Source: CAWUEX02 sp963921305
GTDB taxonomy: Bacteria; Pseudomonadota; Alphaproteobacteria; Rhodospirillales; Rhodospirillaceae
Direction: 5' to 3'
Assembly (NCBI GenBank): GCA_963921305.4
Contig: CAWUEX030000002.1
Coordinates: forward strand, 1,674,001 to 1,738,000
Length of the DNA stretch: 64,000 nt
The notes under the pieces are model-generated. The model saw only the letters and a program-made list of their open reading frames with translations. It had not been told where the DNA came from and searched no databases. The translations under genes and the position numbers were made by a program. Shown here piece by piece: positions 51,337-60,643 of this stretch (the stretch's first letter is position 1; the number at the start of each line of letters is the position of its first letter).

Positions 51337-52410
51337 ATGAGATCTTTTATTGTTGTTTTGATCGTCGTGGCCGGGCTGGGCGGTGCGGCTTACGTCGTGC
51401 TAGGGGGGGGAGAGTCCGCGCAGCCTTCCGGCGCCGCTTCGCAAGTACGTCCAGGTGTCCCGGTGGAAATGGCCGAGGTTGCGACAAGGCCTTTCGTCGA
51501 ACAGGAAGTCGCGATCGGGTCATTGGCGTCCGATGAGGCGGTGATTATCCGCTCCGAAATCGCGGGCCGGATTGATCGGATTTGGTTTGAAGAGGGACAA
51601 CGTGTTGAGTCGGGCCAAAGGCTGGTCACGATAGATGACAGCATCTACCGGGCGGAATTTGATCAGGCTGATGCGCGGCTCAAGCTATCCCGAGCGAACT
51701 ATGACCGCGCAGTCGATCTGCAAGAGCGTGGTGCCGGTACGCAGCGCGCTTTGGATGAAGCTGCATCTAAACTGCAGGAGGATCAGGCAACACTTGATCT
51801 CGCCCGGGCGCGCCTGGAGCGCACCGAGATTGCTTCGCCCTTTGCCGGCGTGATTGGCATTCGCCGCGTAAGTCCGGGCGACTACATCATGGCCGGTCAG
51901 GAAATCGTCAACCTCGAGGCGATCGATCCGATCAAGGTGAATTTCGGATTGCCCGAAATGCTGCTGTCTGCGGTTGAGGTCGGGCAGTCGATTAAAGTCT
52001 CTGTTGATGCGTTCCCCGGGGAGGTCTTTGACAGTTTTGTATACGCGATCAATCCGCGCATTGACGCCGCCGGACGTAACGTCGAGCTACGGGCGCGCAT
52101 TCCCAACCCCGATGGCCGTCTGCGCCCAGGCTTGTTCGCGCGGGTTGCCATCATCTTTGCCCGGTTTGACGAAGCCATCATGGTGCCCGAGCGTGCGCTT
52201 GTTCCCATTCAGGACCGTCAGACCGTCTTTGTTGTCGAGGACGGAAAAGTCGCCATCCGGGAAGTCGAGACAGGTGGGCGCGACGGCGACATGGTTCAAG
52301 TCACGTCCGGACTCGAACCTGGCGAGACGATTATCACGGGCGGACAACTCAAAGTGCGTGAAGGTGTTCCCGTCGTCGATGCCGCGCGCCTGTCCGGGCC
52401 GGGCGCATGA
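51337..52410 (+). CDS. RND efflux periplasmic adaptor (membrane fusion protein)
   Basis: This 357-residue HlyD/MexA-type adaptor has an N-terminal membrane anchor (FIVVLIVVAGLGGAAYVVLG). The lipoyl half-motif GRIDRIWFEEGQRVESGQ, a coiled-coil hairpin (ARLKLSRANYDRAVDLQERG), and the beta-barrel segment FAGVIGIRRVSPGDYI follow. It connects the inner-membrane RND pump to an outer-membrane channel. It overlaps the pump gene by 4 bases. No TolC-type gene is adjacent. Confidence 0.93.
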   Translation: MRSFIVVLIVVAGLGGAAYVVLGGGESAQPSGAASQVRPGVPVEMAEVATRPFVEQEVAIGSLASDEAVIIRSEIAGRIDRIWFEEGQRVESGQRLVTIDDSIYRAEFDQADARLKLSRANYDRAVDLQERGAGTQRALDEAASKLQEDQATLDLARARLERTEIASPFAGVIGIRRVSPGDYIMAGQEIVNLEAIDPIKVNFGLPEMLLSAVEVGQSIKVSVDAFPGEVFDSFVYAINPRIDAAGRNVELRARIPNPDGRLRPGLFARVAIIFARFDEAIMVPERALVPIQDRQTVFVVEDGKVAIREVETGGRDGDMVQVTSGLEPGETIITGGQLKVREGVPVVDAARLSGPGA

Positions 52411-55400
52411 ATATCACAGAGCTCTGCATCCGCCGGCCCGTTCTGGCGACGGTGATTAACTTGGTTATAGTCCTGCTCGGTCTGATCTCACTGCAGTCCT
52501 TGTCGATCCGCGAATACCCGAATATTGATTCGCCTGTTGTCACAGTGGTCACCGTCTATCCCGGCGCCAGCGCCGCGATCATGGAAACCCAAGTTACGGA
52601 TCCGCTCGAAGATGCTTTGTCTGGTATCGAAGGCGTCGATTTCATAAGTTCCATCAGCCGGTCCGAGCAAAGCCAGATCACTGTTCGGTTCTTATTAGAC
52701 CGTGACCCGGACGCGGCGGCGTCCGATGTGCGCGATCGTGTTGGGCGGGCACGTGGCATGCTGCCCAACGAGGTGGAAGAACCGATCATTGCCAAGGTCG
52801 AGGCAGACGCCAACCCGATTATCTATCTGGCGTTCTCGACTTCGCGTTACTCAGCGCTTGATCTCACCGAGTTTATCGAACGCTTGGCCGTTGATCAGGT
52901 TCAAGCATTGCCTGGCGTCGCTAACATTCAGCTCATCGGGTCGCGGCGGTATGCCATGCGCGTTTGGCTCGACCGCGCCCGCCTCGCCGCTTTTGGCCTA
53001 ACGGCTCAGGATGTCGAACACGCGCTTCGGGAGCAGAACATCGAAGTTCCCTCCGGTCGTATCGAGAGCGTCGACCGCGAATATTCGGTGGTCGCTCAAA
53101 CCGACCTCCGCACACCCCGGGAATTCTCGCAGATCATTCTTCGTGATACGGACGGGTATCTCGTGCGTCTAGGCGACGTGGCGAAGGTCGAATTGGGCCC
53201 GGAGGAAGAGCGCCAGCTAAGCCAGATCAACGGCAATCAGGCAGTCGCGTTCGGCGTGGTCAAGCAGTCGACCGCAAATCCCCTCGATGTCAGTGCCGCC
53301 GTGAAAGAAGCGATCCCCAGCATCCTGGAGAGTATGCCTGAGGGCGTCAGCATCCGCGTCGGATATGACACCACAGTATTTATCACCGAGTCGATCAAGG
53401 CGGTGTACTTCGCAATCGCCGAAGCAATTGTGCTGGTTTCGATCGTTGTGTTCGTATTTCTGCACACGGCGCGGGCCACCATCATCCCGCTGGTGACGAT
53501 TCCCGTGTCGCTGATCGGCGCGTTGGCGATTATGAGTCTGTTCGGGTTCAGTATTAACACCCTGACTTTGTTGGCGTTTGTACTGGCGATTGGACTGGTG
53601 GTCGATGACGCTATCGTCATGCTCGAAAATATCCACCGGCATATCGAGCGGGGTACGGCTCCGTTTCAAGCTGCCATACGCGGGTCACGCCAAATCACCT
53701 TCGCCATTATTGCCATGTCGACGACCTTGGCCGCAGTCTTTTTCCCCGTGTCTTTTGCATCGGGCACAATCGGCAAATTGTTTACTGAGTTTGCATTGAC
53801 CTTAGCCGGGGCCGTGTTGGTGTCAGGCCTCACTGCATTAACGCTCACACCTATGATGTGCAGCCGCTTGTTGCGCGAAGAAAAGGAAAAGGGGGCGTTA
53901 ACCGGTGCATTTGAAGGGGCAATGGACGCGCTGACCAATACGTACCGCGGCGCACTCGAAGCGGTGCTGCGGCTTCGTGTTGCTGTCGTTGCGGCCATCG
54001 TGCTGATCGCGGCCTCTGCCTGGTTCATGTTCACCAATCTCAAGCAGGAACTCACGCCGCTTGAGGACCGCGGTCTTGTCATCGTCCAACAGGTCGGGCC
54101 GGAGGGGGCGACACCAGATTTCATGTCCCGGAATGCCGCAGAGGTGGAGGAGATCGTTCGCAGTATTCCGGAAATTGAGAATTTTATGACCATGGTCGGA
54201 TTTCCCGTTTCGACTGTCACGTCAACGTTCTCAACCTTGATTCCTTGGGAAGAACGAACCCGGAAAAGCTATGAGATTTCTGGAATAATTGGGCCTCAGG
54301 TGTTCGCGATTCCCGGAATCATGGCCTTTTCAGCCGTTCCGCCGTCCTTCGGGTCCCGCGGAGCCACTAAGAATATCGAGGTGGTCGTCAGAACGACCGG
54401 CACGTATGAAGACCTGGAGCGTCTTACAGACGATGTCATTGCCCAGCTGCCACCGGGTTCGGGTGTGCGCGATCTGGACACGGACCTGCGCCTCAACAAA
54501 CCGGAACTCCGCACCACCGTGAATCGTGACAAGGTCGTCGATGTCGGTGTATCCGTGGCCACGGTGGGCCGCACGCTGGAGACGTTGCTGGGCGGACGCA
54601 GTGTCACGCGCTTTAAGCGCAATGGTGAGCAGTACGACGTTATTGTTCAGGTCGACGAGGCCGAGCGGACCGATCCGCGCGATTTGGCCCGTTTGTTCGT
54701 ACGCGGGAACGACGGTGCCATGGTGCCGCTGGCCAACGTTGTTCAGTTCGAAGAAACCGTCGCACCGCGCGAACTGGTTCACTTCAACCGGTTAAGGGCT
54801 GTGACCATCTCCGCGAATGCTGAGCCCGGAGTGGCGTTAGGAGAGGCACTCGACCTGATCGAGGGCGCTGTGCGCGATGTTGCACAGGTGCCGGTCCAGA
54901 TTGACTACCGCGGCGTTAGCCGGGAGTTCAAAGACGCCTCAGGCCGCCTGGCTTTGGTGTTCCTGCTTGCCATCGCGTTTATCTATCTGGTGCTGGCGGC
55001 GCAGTTCGAGAGCTTTATCGACCCGTTCATTATCCTCGTGACCGTGCCCCTTGCCATGGCTGGAGCGCTGCTGACCCTAAATCTCACCGGTGGGTCTCTC
55101 AACGTTTACAGCCAGGTTGGGTTGATCACGTTGATCGGACTGATTTCCAAACACGGCATTTTGATTGTCGAGTTCGCCAATTCCCGCCGCGCCAAGGGCA
55201 TGGATAAGATGGAGGCCGCGCTTGAGTCTGCGGTGCTCCGTTTGCGGCCCATCCTCATGACCACCGGCGCCATGGTGCTTGGGGCTGTGCCTCTGGCGAT
55301 GGCAACCGGTGCAGGTGCCGAGGGCCGCGAACAGATCGGTCTGGTCATCGTTGGCGGATTGCTTTTTGGGTCGTTCTTTACTCTGTTTGTGGTACCTGTC

Positions 55401-55484
55401 GTGTACACACTGCTGTCGCGCGAACGGCGCACTTTGCCAGGCACTCTGCCGGAAGACGCTGCACCGGGCGCGCCTGCTGAATAA
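52407..55484 (+). CDS. RND multidrug/solute efflux permease
   Basis: This 1025-residue proton-driven RND permease of the AcrB/MexB-like HAE1 group has twelve membrane helices in two homologous halves with large periplasmic loops. Hallmarks are the first helix with IRRPVLATVINLVIVLLG, GVDFISSISRSEQSQI, helix 4 LAIGLVVDDAIVMLEN with the two Asp of the proton relay, and GLISKHGILIVEFAN in the second half. The substrate is not predictable. It shares an ATGA overlap with the adaptor gene and ends 13 bases from the convergent gloB. Confidence 0.94.
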   Translation: MNITELCIRRPVLATVINLVIVLLGLISLQSLSIREYPNIDSPVVTVVTVYPGASAAIMETQVTDPLEDALSGIEGVDFISSISRSEQSQITVRFLLDRDPDAAASDVRDRVGRARGMLPNEVEEPIIAKVEADANPIIYLAFSTSRYSALDLTEFIERLAVDQVQALPGVANIQLIGSRRYAMRVWLDRARLAAFGLTAQDVEHALREQNIEVPSGRIESVDREYSVVAQTDLRTPREFSQIILRDTDGYLVRLGDVAKVELGPEEERQLSQINGNQAVAFGVVKQSTANPLDVSAAVKEAIPSILESMPEGVSIRVGYDTTVFITESIKAVYFAIAEAIVLVSIVVFVFLHTARATIIPLVTIPVSLIGALAIMSLFGFSINTLTLLAFVLAIGLVVDDAIVMLENIHRHIERGTAPFQAAIRGSRQITFAIIAMSTTLAAVFFPVSFASGTIGKLFTEFALTLAGAVLVSGLTALTLTPMMCSRLLREEKEKGALTGAFEGAMDALTNTYRGALEAVLRLRVAVVAAIVLIAASAWFMFTNLKQELTPLEDRGLVIVQQVGPEGATPDFMSRNAAEVEEIVRSIPEIENFMTMVGFPVSTVTSTFSTLIPWEERTRKSYEISGIIGPQVFAIPGIMAFSAVPPSFGSRGATKNIEVVVRTTGTYEDLERLTDDVIAQLPPGSGVRDLDTDLRLNKPELRTTVNRDKVVDVGVSVATVGRTLETLLGGRSVTRFKRNGEQYDVIVQVDEAERTDPRDLARLFVRGNDGAMVPLANVVQFEETVAPRELVHFNRLRAVTISANAEPGVALGEALDLIEGAVRDVAQVPVQIDYRGVSREFKDASGRLALVFLLAIAFIYLVLAAQFESFIDPFIILVTVPLAMAGALLTLNLTGGSLNVYSQVGLITLIGLISKHGILIVEFANSRRAKGMDKMEAALESAVLRLRPILMTTGAMVLGAVPLAMATGAGAEGREQIGLVIVGGLLFGSFFTLFVVPVVYTLLSRERRTLPGTLPEDAAPGAPAE

Positions 55485-55497
55485 CCCAAATCCGATT

Positions 55498-56265
55498 TTA
55501 GAAGTTATCTTTGCGCTGCCGGATTTCAGTGAAAACGGCGACAGGGTCGGCACCAGACATGCCGATCGCGTCCTGCAAATCCGGCTGATCCGCTCTGAGA
55601 AACGGATTGGCGGCCAATTCTTCGGCCATGCGGGAGGGTACCGTTGGTTCACCTCTATCCCGCTTCGCCGCCACATCCGCTTCCCGGGTGCGTAGGGCCA
55701 GGTTGTTGGGGTCGACGGTCACCGCAAAATTGATATTGCTCTGGGTATACTCGTGGGCGCAGTAGATCCGGGTTTCTGAAGGCAGGCTACGCAGGCGGCT
55801 CAGGCTTGACCACATCTGACCCATCGTCCCTTCGAACACCCGGCCGCAACCAATCGAGAAAAGAGTGTCGCCGCAGAACAATGCGTCGGCTTCGCTGAAC
55901 CAATAGGCAATATGGCCACGGGTGTGCCCGGGCACGAAAAATATCTCTGCTGAAAGCTCGCCGAACGCAAAGGTGTCGCCGTCGTTAAGTTCCACATCAA
56001 TTCCCGGAATACGATCCCGATCAGGGGCAGGACCGACAATGGTGCATCCGGTATGTTCTTTGATTTCAAGATTACCGCCGGTGTGATCGCCATGATGGTG
56101 AGTGTTTAAGATATGTGTGATCTTCCACCCAAGCCGATCAGCTTCTTCCAGGACTGGCCCTGTGACTGCAGGGTCGACAACGCCGACAACGTCCGCATTG
56201 GGTTCGCGGATCAAATAAACATAATTGTCATTGAGAACCGGAATCTGATGGATTTCAAGTGTCAT
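55498..56265 (-). CDS. gloB: hydroxyacylglutathione hydrolase (glyoxalase II)
   Basis: GloB hydrolyses S-lactoylglutathione in methylglyoxal detoxification. From ATG 56265 the 255-residue protein starts LEIHQIPVLNDNYVYLI. It has the metallo-beta-lactamase motif THHHGDHTGGN, the second metal His in FVPGHTRGHIAY, and LFCGDTLFSIGCGR. The C-terminal substrate domain contains YCAHEYTQSNINFA and NPFLRADQ. Confidence 0.95.
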   Translation of the reverse strand: MTLEIHQIPVLNDNYVYLIREPNADVVGVVDPAVTGPVLEEADRLGWKITHILNTHHHGDHTGGNLEIKEHTGCTIVGPAPDRDRIPGIDVELNDGDTFAFGELSAEIFFVPGHTRGHIAYWFSEADALFCGDTLFSIGCGRVFEGTMGQMWSSLSRLRSLPSETRIYCAHEYTQSNINFAVTVDPNNLALRTREADVAAKRDRGEPTVPSRMAEELAANPFLRADQPDLQDAIGMSGADPVAVFTEIRQRKDNF

Positions 56266-56352
56266 AGGTCGTGCGTCCTTGAGCAAGCAGCGCATCATAC
56301 GCGCAGACGTACCCAGTTTGAAGCATGGCGATTACCTTGCTAGGGTCCGGTC

Positions 56353-57384
56353 ATGGCGCGGTTACCCGCATATCTATGGTGCAGTCTTGCGTTCAGCTTT
56401 CTCACGGCGGGCGGATCAGAACGTGTGGCGGCCTGCGAGCTGGACCGCCCCGTCGTCTTCGCTGGTATGGATTGGCAGTCCAACGCCTTTCACACCGCCG
56501 TCGCCCAGATCATTACGGAACAGGCTTTCGGCTGTGAGACCGATGTGCTGCCGGGCACCACCATTCCGTTGTTGCAGGGTGTCGCCCAAGGCGACATCGA
56601 TGTGGTGATGGAGGTGTGGAAGGACAACGTTACCGAAGTATGGAACCGTGCGTTGCGCCGCCGGCAAGTTGTCGAGCTTGGAACGAATTTTCCTGACGCG
56701 GTGCAGGGGTGGTACGTGCCGCGCTATTTGGTCCAGGGAGATGACCCTGCCGCGCCGGCGTTGATCTCCGTTACCGATTTGCCAGCACACAAACATCTTT
56801 TCACCGATCCAGAGGAGCCGGACAAGGGGCGTTTCTACAACTGTATCGCTGGATGGAATTGCGAGGTCATCAATTCAGCAAAGCTTAAGGCGTACGGGTT
56901 GGAGCCTTACTTCACCAATTTCCGTCCCGGTACGGGTGCCGCTTTGGCGGCGGCTATCGCATCGTCCTATGTGCGTCAGCAGCCCATTCTCACCTATTAC
57001 TGGGGGCCGACGTGGGTGCTAGGGAAGTACGACATGGTCATGCTTAAAGAGCCCGCGTATGACGCCGACGTGTTCGCGGCTCTGGCGAAGGAACGCGACC
57101 CTGATCAGGCAACCGCCTATCCCGTGGTTGAGGTAGCCGTCGGCGCGAACCGCCGCTTCGCCGAGGCTGCGCCCGAGCTCGTGTCATTTCTCTCCGCCTA
57201 TGAGACCGACGCTGACATGGTCAGCGGCGCGCTTGCGTTCATGCAAGACACGCAAGGCTCTGCCGATGATGCGGCCCTGAATTTTCTCGCCTCCCGTTCG
57301 GACGTCTGGCGAACCTGGTTGACAGAAACACAAGCAAATGCGGTCCGTTTATTCGTTGAGGCGTCCGGCCCCGCAACGCCTTAG
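56353..57384 (+). CDS. glycine betaine/proline ABC transporter substrate-binding protein
   Basis: This 343-residue periplasmic binding protein of the OpuAC/ProX family has an N-terminal signal ending near RVAAC. The binding-domain signature FAGMDWQSNAFHTAV follows, and QGDIDVVMEVWKDN is typical of betaine/choline-binding proteins. The Trp/Tyr-rich stretch LTYYWGPTWVLGKYDMV would form the cage for a quaternary ammonium. Permease and ATPase follow directly, so this is the first gene of an osmoprotectant import operon (order X-W-V). Confidence 0.9.
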   Translation: MARLPAYLWCSLAFSFLTAGGSERVAACELDRPVVFAGMDWQSNAFHTAVAQIITEQAFGCETDVLPGTTIPLLQGVAQGDIDVVMEVWKDNVTEVWNRALRRRQVVELGTNFPDAVQGWYVPRYLVQGDDPAAPALISVTDLPAHKHLFTDPEEPDKGRFYNCIAGWNCEVINSAKLKAYGLEPYFTNFRPGTGAALAAAIASSYVRQQPILTYYWGPTWVLGKYDMVMLKEPAYDADVFAALAKERDPDQATAYPVVEVAVGANRRFAEAAPELVSFLSAYETDADMVSGALAFMQDTQGSADDAALNFLASRSDVWRTWLTETQANAVRLFVEASGPATP

Positions 57385-57420
57385 TCCTCACTGGTCACGC
57401 CTCAACATGTGGAGGGCGTC

Positions 57421-58278
57421 ATGTTTCCCGAAACCTTAACCGTTTCTATTGCGCCACCCATCAACGCTTTTGTCGACTGGTTGGTCGTGAACTACGGGGA
57501 CTCGTTCCAGGCCGTATCCGACGGGCTCTTGCAGATCCTCGTGCTGATCGAAGGTCTGCTTCGGGATGCCCCGTGGTGGATCGTGGTGCTGGGTCTCGGT
57601 GCGATCGCATATGGGGCCAGCAGGCGACTGATAATGGCCGCAGTCGTCATGGGGTTGGCATCCTTCATGGGCGTTTTGGGCCTGTGGGACGAGGCCATGC
57701 AAACCTTGGCGTTGATGGTGGTCTCTACGTCCATTGCGGTCATTATCGGCTTGCCGGCGGGAGTGCTGTTGTCCCGTTCGGGGCCAGGCCGGTTCATCGG
57801 CTTACCGATCCTCGACGCGATGCAGACGCTACCTAGTTTCGTGTATCTCATCCCCGCCCTGATGCTCTTCGGGCTCGGAAAAGTGCCGGCGATCATCGCG
57901 ACGGTTATTTACGCTCTGCCCCCCGTGATCCGCCTCACCGATCTCGGCTTGAGGCAGGTCGATACCGAAGTGCTCGAAGCGGCAGATGCGTTCGGCGCCA
58001 CCCCGATGCAACGCCTGTGGAAGGTCGAACTGCCCTTGGCTTTGCCGTCGATTATGGCCGGCATCAATCAGGCGACCATGATGGCGCTGTCCATGGTGGT
58101 TATCGCCTCGATGATCGGCAATCGGGGCCTGGGACAGGAGGTGTTGCTCGGTATCAACACCCTCGATGTCGGGCGCGGTGCCGCCGCCGGACTGGCCATC
58201 GTCGCCATGGCGATTCTGCTGGACCGCACAACCCAATCTTATGCCCGGCGAGTTCAACAAGCCCGGGGCGGTGCATGA
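57421..58278 (+). CDS. proW: glycine betaine ABC transporter permease (ProW-like)
   Basis: This 285-residue permease has about six to seven helices. ATG 57421 follows GGAGGG closely. The conserved cytoplasmic coupling loop is present as EAADAFGATPMQRLWKVELP (E-A-x(3)-G), followed by LALPSIMAGINQ and MALSMVVIASMIG, as in ProW. The stop overlaps the ATPase start (ATGA). Confidence 0.93.
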   Translation: MFPETLTVSIAPPINAFVDWLVVNYGDSFQAVSDGLLQILVLIEGLLRDAPWWIVVLGLGAIAYGASRRLIMAAVVMGLASFMGVLGLWDEAMQTLALMVVSTSIAVIIGLPAGVLLSRSGPGRFIGLPILDAMQTLPSFVYLIPALMLFGLGKVPAIIATVIYALPPVIRLTDLGLRQVDTEVLEAADAFGATPMQRLWKVELPLALPSIMAGINQATMMALSMVVIASMIGNRGLGQEVLLGINTLDVGRGAAAGLAIVAMAILLDRTTQSYARRVQQARGGA

Positions 58279-59090
58279 GCCTTATCGTTCTAGAGCGTGT
58301 TGCCAAGGTCTATGGCGGTGATTCTGCCACTGCGCTGGCGCTGTTCCGGGACGGCGAAGCGGGGCAGACCATTCGCGAGCGAACGGGCGCCACCGTGGCC
58401 CTGGCTGAGACATCGCTTGAGATTCAATCCGGCGAAGTGTTCATGGTGATGGGGCTATCTGGATCGGGGAAGTCAACGCTGCTGCGTCTGATTAACGGTC
58501 TGATCTCGCCCACATCCGGACGCGTGCACGTGAACGGGCAGGACATTGGCGCGCTTGACCCCAAGGCTTTGCGCGATCTGCGCCGCACCACCATGGCGAT
58601 GGTGTTTCAGAGTTTTGCGCTGCTACCGCACCGCTCGGTCGTTGAAAACGTGGGCTTTGGTCTGGAAATACAAGGCCGTGCGTTGGCGGAGCGCAAGGCC
58701 GATGTTCAGGAGTGGATTGATCGGGTGGGGCTCAGCGGCTTTGAGCAGTCTTATCCGCACGAACTGTCAGGCGGTATGCGCCAGCGTGTCGGGTTGGCCA
58801 GGGCGCTGGCCACCGGCGCTGACGTGTTGCTCATGGATGAGCCATTCTCAGCACTCGACCCGCTGATTCGCCGGGAAATGCAGGATTTACTTGCAGACTT
58901 GGAGCGTGACCTCGGCAAGACCATCGTCTTCGTTACCCATGATTTGGCTGAGGCGATCAAGCTCGGAACCCGGATTGCCATTCTCAGAGACGGGCGTGTG
59001 GTGCAGGTCGGCACCGGGCAAGACATCCTCGACTCGCCTGCGGACGATTATGTGCGGGCGTTCACCGAAGACGTGCGGTCACATGGATAG
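58275..59090 (+). CDS. proV: glycine betaine ABC transporter ATPase (ProV-like)
   Basis: This 271-residue ATPase has the OpuAA/ProV N-terminal extension before Walker A, then MGLSGSGKSTLLRLINGL, signature HELSGGMRQRVGLARAL, Walker B VLLMDEPFSALDP and the switch VFVTHDLAEA. The C-terminal CBS domains of the E. coli ProV are absent, so it lacks that osmosensing module and is shorter. It is translationally coupled to the permease. Confidence 0.93.
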   Translation: MSLIVLERVAKVYGGDSATALALFRDGEAGQTIRERTGATVALAETSLEIQSGEVFMVMGLSGSGKSTLLRLINGLISPTSGRVHVNGQDIGALDPKALRDLRRTTMAMVFQSFALLPHRSVVENVGFGLEIQGRALAERKADVQEWIDRVGLSGFEQSYPHELSGGMRQRVGLARALATGADVLLMDEPFSALDPLIRREMQDLLADLERDLGKTIVFVTHDLAEAIKLGTRIAILRDGRVVQVGTGQDILDSPADDYVRAFTEDVRSHG

Positions 59091-59099
59091 GTCTTGCAG

Positions 59100-59426
59100 C
59101 TATCGGCTCCGGGGGCTGCGGTGGTGGTCAATGAATTCCGGGTGCTTGCGCCGGACCCAACGAACAAAGGTTTCAATATCCGGATGCGCGCGCAACGACT
59201 CGGCCGTGCGATAACCGGCAGCCAGTTCTTTCTCATCCAACACCGCATGAATCTTGCGATGACACACTTTGTGGAGCCACGCCCATTCCTCCGGATCACC
59301 GCCTTCGGACTTGGGTATCCAATGATGCCGGTCGAGACTGGGCCCGGACATCATCTTTCGGCCGCATAAGGGGCACGGTCCAAGGGTGTTCTCAGTCCTG
59401 TCCGGCTCCGGCCCGTTTCTTTTCAT
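59100..59426 (-). CDS. HNH-family nuclease-like protein
   Basis: This 108-residue protein carries a zinc-finger HNH motif: Cys18-x2-Cys21 (CPLCGR), His34-His35 in LDRHHWIPKSEGG, and Cys55-His56-x3-His60 (HKVCHRKIH). This fits small HNH endonuclease-like proteins found singly in many bacterial genomes; cleavage activity and target are unknown. It is convergent with the betaine operon, ending 9 bases from proV. No restriction or phage genes are nearby. Confidence 0.8.
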   Translation of the reverse strand: MKRNGPEPDRTENTLGPCPLCGRKMMSGPSLDRHHWIPKSEGGDPEEWAWLHKVCHRKIHAVLDEKELAAGYRTAESLRAHPDIETFVRWVRRKHPEFIDHHRSPRSR

Positions 59427-59510
59427 CGGCAGATTCCTGTCGCCCAGGTCCCAAAAATCAACACATTTCTGGGTCAGTGTGTTATGTGACCGGCGTCAGG
59501 TACACAAACA

Positions 59511-60605
59511 ATGAATTTAAAGTCCCGGGTCCAGGTTTTCGCTCAGTCGTGTCGCATTTTCGTTGCGACGGTCGCCATGTTTGGTGTGATAGCGGCGCTG
59601 GCAGCCGAGACCTCACGCGCCCAAGATCTCAACATCATTCGCATTGGCACAGGGTCAACGGCGGGCACCTATTTTCCCATCGGCGGTTTGATCGGCAATG
59701 CGATTTCAAATCCACCCGGATCGCGTCCGTGTGACCGGGGTGGCAGTTGCGGCGTCCCTGGACTAATCGCGGTCGCGCAATCCACAGCCGGTTCGGTGCA
59801 GAATATTATCGCGGTTGATGACGGCTCAATGGAAATGGCGTTAAGCCAGGCCGATGTCGCGTATTGGGCTTATTTCGGAACGGGATCGTTCGAAGGGCAG
59901 GAGAGACGTGAATCCCTGCGTGCGCTGGCAAACTTGTTTCCGGAGAATATTCACCTTGTCGCCCGCGCCGATGCCGGTATGGAAACGCTCGAAGACATTG
60001 AAGGAAAGCGGGTGTCGATTGGCGGACCGGGCTCGGGATCGCAGATCGACGCCAAGCTCATCTTGTCCGCGTTCGGCATTCGCTTCGCCGACCTGACTCT
60101 CGTTGAACTGGACATTGAAGAGTCGACGGAGGCGCTGGTCGAGGGCGATATTGATGCTTTTTTCTATGTCAGCGGTGCCCCGGCGCTGGCGATCTCTGAT
60201 CTCGCCCAACGTACCGAACTCTATTTTGTGCCCATCGATGGACCAGTTGCCGAAAAACTGGCCAAGATATTTCCGTTCTTTGAGCCGGGTGTGATCCCGG
60301 CCGGCGTGTACGGCGATAATCCTGAGACGCCGACCTTGGATGTTGGTGCCGTGCTCGTCGTTCATGAAGACATGCCGGACGATCTGGCATACGGAATCAC
60401 GCGGGCCATCTGGCACCCGAATACGGCTGCCATATATGCCAATGGACATCCGCGTGCCAGCTTGATGACGCTTGACCGTGCGACCCGGGGTATCGGGTTC
60501 CGCATTCATCGCGGCGCCGTGCGCTATTATGCAGAACAAGGTATATTGCCCCCACCTCTTGAGGGGCAGGACGAGGCGGCAGACGCGCCACTCGCAATCC
60601 GTTAG
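59511..60605 (+). CDS. TAXI-family TRAP transporter solute-binding protein
   Basis: This 364-residue periplasmic protein has a signal peptide ending near TSRAQ. The TAXI signature IRIGTGSTAGTYFPIGGLI follows, then AVQS-like and QADVAYWAYFG segments, and GKRVSIGGPGSGSQI, which is strongly diagnostic. TAXI proteins feed TRAP permeases with organic acids or amino acids. No TRAP permease (DctM/fused 4TM-12TM) is adjacent, so it is an orphan or works with a distant permease. An M17 aminopeptidase follows 38 bases downstream. Confidence 0.9.
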   Translation: MNLKSRVQVFAQSCRIFVATVAMFGVIAALAAETSRAQDLNIIRIGTGSTAGTYFPIGGLIGNAISNPPGSRPCDRGGSCGVPGLIAVAQSTAGSVQNIIAVDDGSMEMALSQADVAYWAYFGTGSFEGQERRESLRALANLFPENIHLVARADAGMETLEDIEGKRVSIGGPGSGSQIDAKLILSAFGIRFADLTLVELDIEESTEALVEGDIDAFFYVSGAPALAISDLAQRTELYFVPIDGPVAEKLAKIFPFFEPGVIPAGVYGDNPETPTLDVGAVLVVHEDMPDDLAYGITRAIWHPNTAAIYANGHPRASLMTLDRATRGIGFRIHRGAVRYYAEQGILPPPLEGQDEAADAPLAIR

Positions 60606-60643
60606 TTTGATCTGCAATCTTCATCTCGTCGAAAGGCGACGCC

